64,000 nucleotides of DNA from Hymenobacter ginkgonis. GTDB lineage: Bacteria; Bacteroidota; Bacteroidia; Cytophagales; Hymenobacteraceae. The translations under genes were made by a program, and so were the position numbers. Location of the stretch: assembly GCF_009755225.1 (NCBI RefSeq), contig NZ_WQKZ01000004.1, forward strand, positions 496,001-560,000, written 5' to 3'. How positions within the stretch are numbered: the first letter of the stretch is position 1; the number at the start of each line of letters is the position of its first letter. Shown here one piece after another: positions 32,252-40,408 of the stretch. The notes under the pieces were generated by a model. It was given only the letters and a program-made list of their open reading frames with translations. It searched no databases and was not told the origin of the DNA.

Positions 32252-33796
32252 CTACTTCATGGTCAGAAATTTCTGCTGCATCACATCCTGCACCGAACGG
32301 CCCGAAATCTTGCTTTCGAGCCACGAGATAATGTCGAAATAAAGAAACGGCCGCCGCTCGAACGGCCGCGCCGCTATTTCTTCTAGCTTGGCTTTCAAGT
32401 TGATAAACTCCTGGCGCAGCTGGCCGGGCGCCAAATGCCCTACCCTCCTCAAAAACCGAAACACTTCTACTTGCATGGGCTGCTGGTCGTTCATCTTGGC
32501 CAAGAATTGGTAGACTGAGCGCACCTGGTACTCGAGCTCGGCATCCTGGCCGGCCTCGTAGTGCGCCACCAGGTTGAGGATGCGCGCAAAGCACTGCAAG
32601 TCCTCGCGCAAGCTCAAATCCTTGTGGTCGATGATGCGATTCAAGTACTTGATTGCCTGCCTATACTGGCCGCTGCCAAAATACAAACAAGCAATTTTGT
32701 AGTAGAAAACCAACGTACGGTGCAGGTCGAGCTGCGCCTTGTACTGCCCTAATTGCTCCAGCAGCTCCGGAATAATCTCTACCCCCTCCGTAAAGCGCGC
32801 CTCCAAAAAGCAGGCGTTGATGCGGTTGGTCCAGATGTACTGGAAAAGCAGGATTTCGGTATTGGGCGTGGCGCGCCGCGTTTGGTTAGCGCTGAAATCT
32901 TCGAGCGTTTGCAGCACCTCGCTGAACTTGCTGTAATACTGCATATTAAACAGCGAGGCCAGCAAGTTGTGCAACCCCTTGATGTAGAGCATCGTCTGGC
33001 TTTCCTTCAGGTGGGGCGCTTGCTCAAACAAGTCTACCCACTTCTGCGCGTAGCGGTAGCAGGCTTTAAAATCCTGGTTTATAGTGTGGTACCAAACATG
33101 CGCTTGGTAAAAGTACAGCTTTTCCCAAAAGCCACTACCCCGCCCCAACTGCTCGGGCAAGTGCGCCCGAAAGTAAGCCGTAAAACGCTCGTGGTCAGCC
33201 TGGTTTCGAGCGTGCCCCGTTTGCAGATATAGCCCATACAGCCGCAAAGAAGCATTAGACAAGGCGTGCTGTTGGCTTAGGTGCGCGGCCGTGGCCGTGG
33301 CTTCGGCCGCCAGCGATTCGGCCCTACCCTGCAAGCTGCGCGTGATGTATTGCGACTCGATAAGCTTCTCAAAATCAATGGCTAGTAGTGCTACGTGAGG
33401 CAGCTCAGCTTGCTGGGCAGCCAGCTTCACACGCGCCAGCATGCGCAGGCTTTGCTGGTAGAAGCCCTTGTTGTAGAGCACGCGAGCATAATCGAGCTGC
33501 TCGTGCAGCTGAATATCAGGGTTTTGGCCAGCGTGGTAGATGCGCAGGCTAGCCAATAATTGCTTGTACAGATTGGCCTTGAGGTTGGCTAGTTGGGCAC
33601 GCTTGAGCGTGGGTACTTGGGTAAGCACGCGCTCCTCGTCGTGGTGCTCCTGCGCGTCGAAAGCGTCGAAGAGTTGCAGAAATTTCAGGCCTTCGGTGGA
33701 GCCCTGGCGGTTGGCAAACAACCGAAAATGGCGCTTTTCGGACTGCGTCAGAGACTTTATAAGCTGAAAAACCGGGTCGCTGGTCTTGTTAGGCAT
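32252..33796 (-). CDS. Hypothetical helical-repeat protein (TPR-like)
   Basis: 514 residues, almost wholly alpha-helical, rich in Leu, Gln, Tyr and Phe, with no signal peptide. Pairs of helices such as YFGSGQYRQAIKYLNRIID and YNKGFYQQSLRMLARVK look like degenerate tetratricopeptide repeats. The first 60 residues (LIKSLTQSEKRHFRLFANR) form a conserved opening seen in Bacteroidota hypothetical proteins of this size. Function unknown; a scaffolding or regulatory role is only a guess. It is divergent from leuA, with 168 bp between. Confidence 0.7.
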   Translation of the reverse strand: MPNKTSDPVFQLIKSLTQSEKRHFRLFANRQGSTEGLKFLQLFDAFDAQEHHDEERVLTQVPTLKRAQLANLKANLYKQLLASLRIYHAGQNPDIQLHEQLDYARVLYNKGFYQQSLRMLARVKLAAQQAELPHVALLAIDFEKLIESQYITRSLQGRAESLAAEATATAAHLSQQHALSNASLRLYGLYLQTGHARNQADHERFTAYFRAHLPEQLGRGSGFWEKLYFYQAHVWYHTINQDFKACYRYAQKWVDLFEQAPHLKESQTMLYIKGLHNLLASLFNMQYYSKFSEVLQTLEDFSANQTRRATPNTEILLFQYIWTNRINACFLEARFTEGVEIIPELLEQLGQYKAQLDLHRTLVFYYKIACLYFGSGQYRQAIKYLNRIIDHKDLSLREDLQCFARILNLVAHYEAGQDAELEYQVRSVYQFLAKMNDQQPMQVEVFRFLRRVGHLAPGQLRQEFINLKAKLEEIAARPFERRPFLYFDIISWLESKISGRSVQDVMQQKFLTMK

Positions 33797-33964
33797 TGTA
33801 TAATACGATTAGCTAACAAATTATTTTACAGTAACTTATGTAAAAATAAAGCTAACTTGGAAATAATGAAAACCATAAAAAATTGTTTTCAGCAGGGTAG
33901 AAAGAAGTAGTACTTGCAGCGCAATTACAGGGCTAGCCCTGCACCACCGGGTTTTTACACTTCT

Positions 33965-35131
33965 ATGGCGACGCAAAAAATTCAGATTTTCGATACCACT
34001 CTCCGCGACGGCGAACAGGTGCCGGGCTGCAAGCTAAACCAGCAGGAGAAGCTAATAATTGCCCGGCAGCTCGAAGCCCTCGGCGTTGATGTAATCGAAG
34101 CCGGCTTCCCGGTGTCGAGCCCCGGCGACTTTGCCGCCGTGGCCGCCATTGCGGCCCAAACCCAGGAAGCCACCGTGTGCGGCCTCACCCGCGCCGTCGA
34201 AAATGATATTCGCGTGGCCGCGGAGGCCCTGCGGGGCGCGCGCCGACCCCGCATTCACACCGGCATTGGCACCTCTGACCTGCACGTGCAGCAGAAGCTG
34301 CGCACCACCCAGGAAGACGTGCTGGCCCGCGCCATTGCCGCCGTAAAGCTCGCTAAGAGCTTCGTCGAGGACGTTGAATTTTACGCCGAGGACGCCGGCC
34401 GCACCGACAACGAGTTTTTGGCTCGCGTGTGCGAAGCTGCCATTGCGGCCGGGGCTACCGTCCTCAATATCCCCGATACCACCGGCTACTGCCTGCCCCA
34501 GGAGTACGGCGCCAAAATTAAGTATCTGTACGAGAACGTGAAAGGCATCGACAAGGCCATTCTGTCGACGCACTGCCACAACGACCTTGGCCTGGCTACT
34601 GCCAACTCCATTGCGGGCGTCACCAACGGCGCACGGCAGATAGAGTGCACCATCAACGGGGTAGGTGAGCGCGCCGGCAACACCGCTCTCGAAGAAGTGG
34701 TGATGATACTGCGCCAGCATCCTTACCTCGACCTCGTTACGGGTGTGCAAACCAAGCTTTTGGCCGAAACATCGGCTATGGTATCGCACCTCATGAGCAT
34801 GCCGGTGCAGGCAAATAAAGCCATCGTCGGAGCCAATGCCTTTGCGCACAGCAGCGGCATCCACCAAGATGGCGTGATTAAGTGCCGCGAAACTTACGAA
34901 ATTATTGACCCTAAAGAAGTTGGGGTTGTCGATTCGAGCATTGTCCTCACGGCTCGCTCGGGCCGGGCCGCGCTGGCCTACCGCCTCCAAAAGCTCGGCT
35001 ACAACCTAGAGCGCCCCTCCTTAAACGCGGCCTACGCCAGCTTCTTACAGCTAGCCGACCGCCAGCGTGAAGTAGTTGATAATGACTTACATATCCTCAT
35101 CGAACAAGAAAAATCAGTAGCCGTTGGCTAA
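33965..35131 (+). CDS. leuA: 2-isopropylmalate synthase, short form
   Basis: 388 residues from the ATG at 33965. It condenses 2-ketoisovalerate with acetyl-CoA, the first committed step to leucine. The DRE-TIM barrel is complete: DTTLRDGEQ at the start, STHCHNDLGLATANS with the metal-binding HxH, and NGVGERAGNTALEE. Full-length LeuA has about 510 residues with a C-terminal allosteric domain; here that domain is absent and the protein ends after the linker helices (SFLQLADRQREVVDN). Leucine feedback at the enzyme level may be lost, unless this is a related Re-type or homocitrate-like synthase. It leads the leu-ilv cluster. Confidence 0.86.
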   Translation: MATQKIQIFDTTLRDGEQVPGCKLNQQEKLIIARQLEALGVDVIEAGFPVSSPGDFAAVAAIAAQTQEATVCGLTRAVENDIRVAAEALRGARRPRIHTGIGTSDLHVQQKLRTTQEDVLARAIAAVKLAKSFVEDVEFYAEDAGRTDNEFLARVCEAAIAAGATVLNIPDTTGYCLPQEYGAKIKYLYENVKGIDKAILSTHCHNDLGLATANSIAGVTNGARQIECTINGVGERAGNTALEEVVMILRQHPYLDLVTGVQTKLLAETSAMVSHLMSMPVQANKAIVGANAFAHSSGIHQDGVIKCRETYEIIDPKEVGVVDSSIVLTARSGRAALAYRLQKLGYNLERPSLNAAYASFLQLADRQREVVDNDLHILIEQEKSVAVG

Positions 35132-35309
35132 GGGACTAAGGAAGCGGGGCGGCAGGCGCTGCCAGTGGGTGGGAGCAGGGAAGTCAGGGGGTCGGGTTAA
35201 CAACCCAATAACGCCATTCTTTCACACCGTTTACTCGACCAAAACTTCCCCCTGTTGCTTCGTTTCCTTAGCCTTTTTAGCTCTTCTTTGCTTCACTAAA
35301 ATCTATTAC

Positions 35310-35346
35310 AGAACGTCATACTTCCTTGCGGTCAGCATGACGTTCT
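35310..35346. repeat. Short remnant of the family A palindrome
   Basis: AGAACGTCAT (35310-35319) and ATGACGTTCT (35337-35346) are exact complements and match the ends of the larger elements at 49220 and 43979. The middle is deleted. It lies in the 241-bp leuA-leuC gap, which otherwise shows only a small GGGTT/AACCC stem near 35197. Confidence 0.6.
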
Positions 35347-35372
35347 AAAAATTACGCTACTCTACTACAACA

Positions 35373-36767
35373 ATGGCCCGGTCTTTAGTTGATAAAATAT
35401 GGGATGCCCACGTCGTTCGCTCCATCGCGAGCGGGCAGGACGTGGTGTACATCGACCGCCACCTGATTCACGAAGTAACTAGCCCGCAGGCATTTGACGA
35501 ACTAGCAGCGCGCAACCTGCCGCTGTTTCGCCCCAACCGCATCCTCGCCACGGCCGACCACAACGTGCCGACCCTCAACCAGCATTTGCCCATCGTAGAG
35601 CCGCTCTCGCGCTCACAGGTGGATAAGCTGACGGAAAACTGCCAGAAATACGGCATCGAATTGTACGGCCTGGGCCACCAGCGCCAGGGTATCGTGCATG
35701 TTATCGGGCCCGAGTTGGGGCTAACCCTACCCGGCACTACCATCGTGTGCGGCGATAGCCACACCTCAACCCACGGCGCTTTTGGCGCGGTGGCGTTCGG
35801 CATTGGCACCAGCCAAGTGGCGCAGGTAATGGCCTCGCAGTGCCTGCTGCTCACGCGCCCTAAGCGCATGCGCATTGCGGTGGAAGGCCAGCTGCGGCCG
35901 GGTGTCACGGCTAAAGACCTGATTCTCTACGTTATCTCGCAGCTTGGCACGGGCGGCGCCACCGGCTATTTCGTCGAGTACGCTGGCAGCGCCGTGCGCA
36001 GCCTTAGCATGGAAGGCCGCATGACGGTCTGTAACATGAGCATTGAGATGGGCGCGCGCGGCGGCCTTATCGCTCCCGATGCTACCACGTTTGCTTATGT
36101 CGAAGGCCGGCCCTTCGCGCCGAAAGGCGCAGCCTGGGAGCAAGCCGTAAGCTATTGGGAGACGTTGTATTCTGACGACGACGCTGTTTTCGACGCTGAA
36201 TATGTGTACGATGCGGCCGAAATCACGCCCATGATTACTTATGGCACCAACCCCGGCATGGGCATTCCGCTCACCGGCCACGTGCCGAGCCAAGTACCAG
36301 ATTCAGAAGCCGAAAGCTTCGACAAGTCCTTGAAATACATGGGCTTTGAGCGCGGCGAATCGTTGCTTGGCAAGCAGATTGATTACGTATTCATTGGTAG
36401 CTGCACCAACTCGCGCATCGAAGACCTGCGCACTGTGGCCGCCTATGTGCAGGGTAAGCACAAGGCTGGCCACGTGGAGGCCATCATTGTTCCGGGCTCG
36501 AAACAAGTTGAGCAACAAGCCATTGCAGAAGGCATTGACAAGATTTTTGCCGCGGCGGGCTTCGAGCTGCGTGAGCCGGGTTGCAGTGCCTGCCTGGCCA
36601 TGAACGAGGACAAGATTCCGGCCGGCGCGTACTGCGTGGCCACTTCCAACCGCAACTTCGAAGGGCGGCAGGGTCCGGGCTCGCGCACGCTACTGGCCTC
36701 GCCGCTGGTAGCCGCCATCACGGCCGTGCAAGGCCGCATCGTGGACATTACGCAGTACCTGAACTAA
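35373..36767 (+). CDS. leuC: 3-isopropylmalate dehydratase, large subunit
   Basis: 464 residues, the standard length. With LeuD it isomerises 2- to 3-isopropylmalate using a [4Fe-4S] cluster. The three cluster cysteines are visible: Cys344 in GSCTNSR, and Cys404 and Cys407 in GCSACLAMN. CGDSHTSTHGAFGA is the aconitase-family signature. Its TAA shares a base with the leuD ATG, so the subunits are translationally coupled. Confidence 0.95.
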   Translation: MARSLVDKIWDAHVVRSIASGQDVVYIDRHLIHEVTSPQAFDELAARNLPLFRPNRILATADHNVPTLNQHLPIVEPLSRSQVDKLTENCQKYGIELYGLGHQRQGIVHVIGPELGLTLPGTTIVCGDSHTSTHGAFGAVAFGIGTSQVAQVMASQCLLLTRPKRMRIAVEGQLRPGVTAKDLILYVISQLGTGGATGYFVEYAGSAVRSLSMEGRMTVCNMSIEMGARGGLIAPDATTFAYVEGRPFAPKGAAWEQAVSYWETLYSDDDAVFDAEYVYDAAEITPMITYGTNPGMGIPLTGHVPSQVPDSEAESFDKSLKYMGFERGESLLGKQIDYVFIGSCTNSRIEDLRTVAAYVQGKHKAGHVEAIIVPGSKQVEQQAIAEGIDKIFAAAGFELREPGCSACLAMNEDKIPAGAYCVATSNRNFEGRQGPGSRTLLASPLVAAITAVQGRIVDITQYLN

Positions 36768-37363
36768 TGGAAAAATTCCAGACGCTGCACACTACGGGCG
36801 TGCCACTTCCTTTCGAAAACGTTGATACGGACCAGATTATCCCGGCCCGGTTTTTAAAAGCCACTACCCGCGAAGGCTTTGGCGAGAACCTGTTTCGCGA
36901 CTGGCGCTACCATGCCGATGGCTCGCTCAAGGCTGCCTTTGTGCTGAACAACCCGCGCTACAGCGGCGAAATTCTGGTGGCAGGCAAGAATTTTGGCTGT
37001 GGCTCTAGCCGCGAACATGCCGCCTGGGCACTGTACGATGCCGGTTTTCGGACAGTAATTTCCAGCTATTTCGCCGATATTTTTCGGGGTAACGCCTTGA
37101 ATACTGGCCTCCTACCCCTGCAAGTAACGGACAAGGTCTTGGCCCGCCTACTAGCCGCCATTGAGGAAAATCCGCAACTGGGATTAGTCGTCGACCTGCC
37201 AGCCCAGACCCTGAGCGTGCCAGCCTGGGGCGAAACCGTCAGCTTCGCCATCGACCCCTACAAGAAGGAGTGCCTAATAAACGGCTACGACGACATCGAC
37301 TTTTTAGTGAATCAAAAATCGGCCATTGAGGCCTACGAAAAACAACGCGCATGGACATGGTAA
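36767..37363 (+). CDS. leuD: 3-isopropylmalate dehydratase, small subunit
   Basis: 198 residues. It is the swivelling partner of LeuC. Conserved segments include DTDQIIPARFLK near the start and NFGCGSSREHAAWAL, which contacts substrate. The ATG at 36767 overlaps the leuC stop by one base (TAATG); a longer in-frame reading inside leuC is ignored. Its 3' end overlaps leuB by 13 bp, so leuC, leuD and leuB form one translational unit. Confidence 0.95.
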   Translation: MEKFQTLHTTGVPLPFENVDTDQIIPARFLKATTREGFGENLFRDWRYHADGSLKAAFVLNNPRYSGEILVAGKNFGCGSSREHAAWALYDAGFRTVISSYFADIFRGNALNTGLLPLQVTDKVLARLLAAIEENPQLGLVVDLPAQTLSVPAWGETVSFAIDPYKKECLINGYDDIDFLVNQKSAIEAYEKQRAWTW

Positions 37364-38472
37364 CCAAGAAAATAGCTTTACTGCCCGGCGATGGCATCGG
37401 GCCGGAAGTCTGTCGACAGGCCGTGAAAGTGCTCGACGCGGTAGCCGAGCGCTTCGGCCATCGGTTTGAATTCTCGTCGCACCTTGTGGGTGCCTGCGCC
37501 ATTGATGCTACCGGCAACCCGCTGCCCGACGAAACGCTGGCGGCCTGCCGCGCCGCCGACGCGGTATTGTTCGGCGCCATCGGCGACCCGAAGTACGACA
37601 ACGACCCGACTGCTAAGGTGCGCCCCGAACAGGGCTTGCTGCGGATGCGGAAGGAGTTGGGGTTATTTGCCAATATCCGCCCCGTTACGGCCTACCAGGC
37701 CTTGCTGAAGCACTCGCCCCTGAAATCGGACCGCATCGAGGGCACCGATTTAGTGATTTTCCGGGAGTTGACGGGCGGTATTTATTTCGGTGAAAAGGGC
37801 CGCAACGCCGACGGCTCGGCCTACGATAACTGCACCTATTCGCGGCCCGAGATTGTGCGTATTGCGAACCTGGCGTTTCAGTCGGCGGCCAGCCGCCGCA
37901 AGCATTTAACGCTGGTTGACAAGGCCAACGTATTAGAAACGTCGCGCTTATGGCGCGAGGTGGTGCGCGAGCTTGCACCGCAATACTCAGATGTGACGGT
38001 TGATTATCTATTCGTGGATAACGCCGCGATGCAGATTATTACCAACCCTAAGCAGTTCGACGTGGTGCTGACCGAGAACATGTTCGGCGACATTATTTCG
38101 GACGAAGCTTCGGTCATTGCCGGCTCGATGGGCCTGCTGCCTTCTGCCTCGGTGGGCGCCGAAGTAGCCGTGTTCGAGCCTATTCACGGCTCCTACCCCC
38201 AGGCCAAAGGCAAAGGCATTGCCAACCCGCTGGCGGCTATCCTTTCGGCAGCTATGTTGCTCGACCACTTAGGGTTGACTGCTGAGGCCGCGCTAGTGCG
38301 CGAGGCAGTAGATGAGGCACTTACCAACCAAATTCTGACGCCCGAACTAAACCCTACGGCGCCTTACACTACTGAACAGGTGGGTAGCTACGTGGCTTTC
38401 TGGATTGCTGACTCAAACGAGCAGCAATGGAACGCACACAATATTGCGGTGGGCATCAGCACCATTATTTAG
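37351..38472 (+). CDS. leuB: 3-isopropylmalate dehydrogenase
   Basis: 373 residues. It oxidises and decarboxylates 3-isopropylmalate with NAD+ to 2-ketoisocaproate. Typical signatures are LLPGDGIGPEV at the N-terminus, RELTGGIYFGEKG, and the metal/substrate segment MFGDIISDEASVIAGSMGLLPSAS. The start could be 37351 or the ATG two codons later at 37357; both overlap leuD. The ilvD attenuator begins 68 bp after its stop. Confidence 0.95.
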   Translation: MDMVTKKIALLPGDGIGPEVCRQAVKVLDAVAERFGHRFEFSSHLVGACAIDATGNPLPDETLAACRAADAVLFGAIGDPKYDNDPTAKVRPEQGLLRMRKELGLFANIRPVTAYQALLKHSPLKSDRIEGTDLVIFRELTGGIYFGEKGRNADGSAYDNCTYSRPEIVRIANLAFQSAASRRKHLTLVDKANVLETSRLWREVVRELAPQYSDVTVDYLFVDNAAMQIITNPKQFDVVLTENMFGDIISDEASVIAGSMGLLPSASVGAEVAVFEPIHGSYPQAKGKGIANPLAAILSAAMLLDHLGLTAEAALVREAVDEALTNQILTPELNPTAPYTTEQVGSYVAFWIADSNEQQWNAHNIAVGISTII

Positions 38473-38540
38473 TTGCTTCACAACTGAGCAGAAACGTTTG
38501 TCAGGCTCATCTGGCGTCCTTTTTCGACTTGAATTTTCCC

Positions 38541-38591
38541 ATGACTCTGCTATTCCCCGTCGTCGTCATTATTCCTACCCTAGCGGGCTAG
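38541..38591 (+). CDS. Branched-chain amino acid leader peptide (attenuator)
   Basis: A 16-codon reading frame encodes MTLLFPVVVIIPTLAG, with three Leu, three Val and two Ile. It lies between leuB and ilvD, 22 bases before an intrinsic terminator. This is the hallmark of ribosome-mediated attenuation as known for ilv operons of Proteobacteria. Scarcity of charged Val, Ile or Leu tRNA should stall the ribosome on the GTC-GTC-GTC-ATT-ATT run. It was found by reading the gap directly; it is too short for gene callers. Confidence 0.8.
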   Translation: MTLLFPVVVIIPTLAG

Positions 38592-38650
38592 CAGGTACTT
38601 CTTATGCCAAAGAAAACCTTCCTAAGCCCGCTGCTCAGGAAGGTTTTTTT
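38582..38650 (+). terminator. ilvD attenuator terminator and competing pairing segment
   Basis: Perfect 11-bp arms AAAACCTTCCT (38613-38623) and AGGAAGGTTTT (38637-38647) enclose 13 bases and run into a T tract (to 38650). AGCCCGCT in that loop (38625-38632) is the exact complement of AGCGGGCT (38582-38589), which overlaps the last codons and stop of the leader peptide. A ribosome at the stop would mask the latter and let the terminator form. A ribosome stalled on the Val/Ile codons would leave it free to pair and disturb the terminator. Confidence 0.78.
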
Positions 38651-38686
38651 ACTGCCAAACTGTCTTTTCTTCGCCGCACTAACATC

Positions 38687-40408
38687 ATGACGCTCAATAA
38701 ATTCAGCCGCATTTATACCCAAGACGACAGCTTGCCCGCCTCGCAGGCCATGCTCATCGGCGCTGGGCTTTCGGATGCGGATTTGCGCAAGCCATTCGTG
38801 GGCATTTGCTCAACGGGCTTCGAGGGCAATACCTGCAACATGCACCTTGATGGCCTGGCCAACGAGGTGAAGCGCGGTGTGGCTGCCCAGGGGCTGGTAG
38901 GGCTGCGCTTCAATACCATTGGCGTGAGTGATGGCATCACCAACGGCAACGCCGGAATGCGTTTCTCGCTGGTTTCTAGGGAGATAATTGCTGATTCGAT
39001 TGAGGCGATGGCCGGCGCCCACTACTACGATGCGCTAGCGACGGTAGTAGGCTGCGACAAAAACATGCCCGGCGCGCTCATTGCCATGGCCCGGCTCAAC
39101 CGCCCTTCGCTGATGGTGTATGGCGGCAGCATCCGGGGCGGCGAGTTCAAGGGGCAGAAACTCAATATTGTATCGTGCTTCGAAGCCTACGGCAAGAAGG
39201 TAAACGGGCAGATTTCGGACGAAGATTACCAAGGCATTATTCACAATGCGTGCCCGGGGCCAGGCGCTTGCGGCGGCATGTACACGGCCAACACTTTGGC
39301 CGCTGCCATCGAAACGCTGGGCATGAGCGTGCCCGCGTCGTCGTCGCTACCCGCCGAAAGCCCGGCCAAAATGCAGGAATGCCTGGACACCGGCGCGTAC
39401 CTGCGCCGCTTGCTAGAGCTCGATTTGAAGCCGCGCGATATTCTTACGCGTGAGGCATTTGAGAATGCGATGGTCATCGTAACGGTGCTGGGCGGCTCGA
39501 CCAATGCCGTGCTGCACCTCATCGCCATTGCCCACGCGGCCGGCGTGAAGCTGACGATGGAAGATTTCCAAGCGGTGAGCAACCGCGTGCCAGTGCTAGC
39601 CGACCTCAAGCCCAGCGGCAAGTACCTGATGGAAGATTTATCGAAGCTAGGCGGCGTGCCCGCCGTGCAGCGCACCCTGCTCGACTACGGCCTGCTCAAC
39701 GGCGACCTCCTGACGATAACTGGCCGCACGCTGGCCGAAAACCTGGCCGATGTGCAGCCCCTTGGCCCCGAGCAAGACCTGCTGCGCCCGCTCAGCAACC
39801 CCATCAAGGCCGATGGGCATATTCAGATGCTGTATGGCAACCTCGCCACTAAAGGGGGGGTAGCCAAAATCACGGGTAAGGAGGGCTTGCGGTTTGAAGG
39901 ACCGGCCATTGTCTTCAACTCGGAAGAGGAATTGAACCAAGGCATTATCGACCATAAAATCAAGGCCGGGCAAGTAGTTGTGATTCGCTACGTGGGGCCG
40001 AAAGGCGGGCCGGGCATGCCCGAAATGCTGAAGCCAACCTCGGCCATCATGGGTGCAGGCCTGGGCGATAAAGTGGCCCTGATAACCGATGGACGCTTTT
40101 CGGGCGGCACGCATGGCTTCGTCATTGGCCACATCTGCCCTGAGGCCTACGATGGCGGCGGCCTAGCCTTGGTGCAGAATGGCGACTGGATTATCCTCGA
40201 CGCCGGCACTAATACCATCGATGTGCAACTCACGGACGACGAGCTGGCCGCCCGCCGCGCCGAGTGGCAGCGCCCCCCACTGCCCGTGCGCCAGGGCGTG
40301 CTGCTCAAGTACATCCGCACCGTGAGCGACGCTAGCCTTGGCTGTATCACCGATTTACTCGAAGAAGATTATGTCTCCGAACCTGCTCTCAGCACCCAGC
40401 GCCGCTAG
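38687..40408 (+). CDS. ilvD: Dihydroxy-acid dehydratase
   Basis: 573 residues from the ATG at 38687, 36 bp after the attenuator T tract. It dehydrates dihydroxy-isovalerate and -methylvalerate in valine and isoleucine synthesis using an iron-sulfur cluster. Signatures include GCDKNMPGALIAMARLNRPS, ACPGPGACGGMYTANT-like NACPGPGACGGMYTANT, and TDGRFSGGTHGFVIGHICPEA. An in-frame extension back to 38405 runs through the leader and terminator and is rejected. The 3' end overlaps ilvB by 38 bp. Confidence 0.95.
   Translation: MTLNKFSRIYTQDDSLPASQAMLIGAGLSDADLRKPFVGICSTGFEGNTCNMHLDGLANEVKRGVAAQGLVGLRFNTIGVSDGITNGNAGMRFSLVSREIIADSIEAMAGAHYYDALATVVGCDKNMPGALIAMARLNRPSLMVYGGSIRGGEFKGQKLNIVSCFEAYGKKVNGQISDEDYQGIIHNACPGPGACGGMYTANTLAAAIETLGMSVPASSSLPAESPAKMQECLDTGAYLRRLLELDLKPRDILTREAFENAMVIVTVLGGSTNAVLHLIAIAHAAGVKLTMEDFQAVSNRVPVLADLKPSGKYLMEDLSKLGGVPAVQRTLLDYGLLNGDLLTITGRTLAENLADVQPLGPEQDLLRPLSNPIKADGHIQMLYGNLATKGGVAKITGKEGLRFEGPAIVFNSEEELNQGIIDHKIKAGQVVVIRYVGPKGGPGMPEMLKPTSAIMGAGLGDKVALITDGRFSGGTHGFVIGHICPEAYDGGGLALVQNGDWIILDAGTNTIDVQLTDDELAARRAEWQRPPLPVRQGVLLKYIRTVSDASLGCITDLLEEDYVSEPALSTQRR

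Noticed and set aside
33865..33909. Fourteen-codon frame MKTIKNCFQQGRKK upstream of leuA as a possible leader peptide
   Set aside because: It has no leucine run and no terminator-antiterminator pair follows, so it does not resemble an attenuator.
34052..34990. Long open frame (312 codons) antisense to leuA, and similar long antisense frames opposite res, yidC, the GH13 genes and the alpha/beta hydrolase
   Set aside because: They mirror the codon bias of GC-rich genes, show no recognisable domains and lack their own promoters.
38405..38686. N-terminal extension of IlvD by 94 residues
   Set aside because: The stretch covers the leuB end, the leader peptide and the terminator, and lacks dehydratase conservation.
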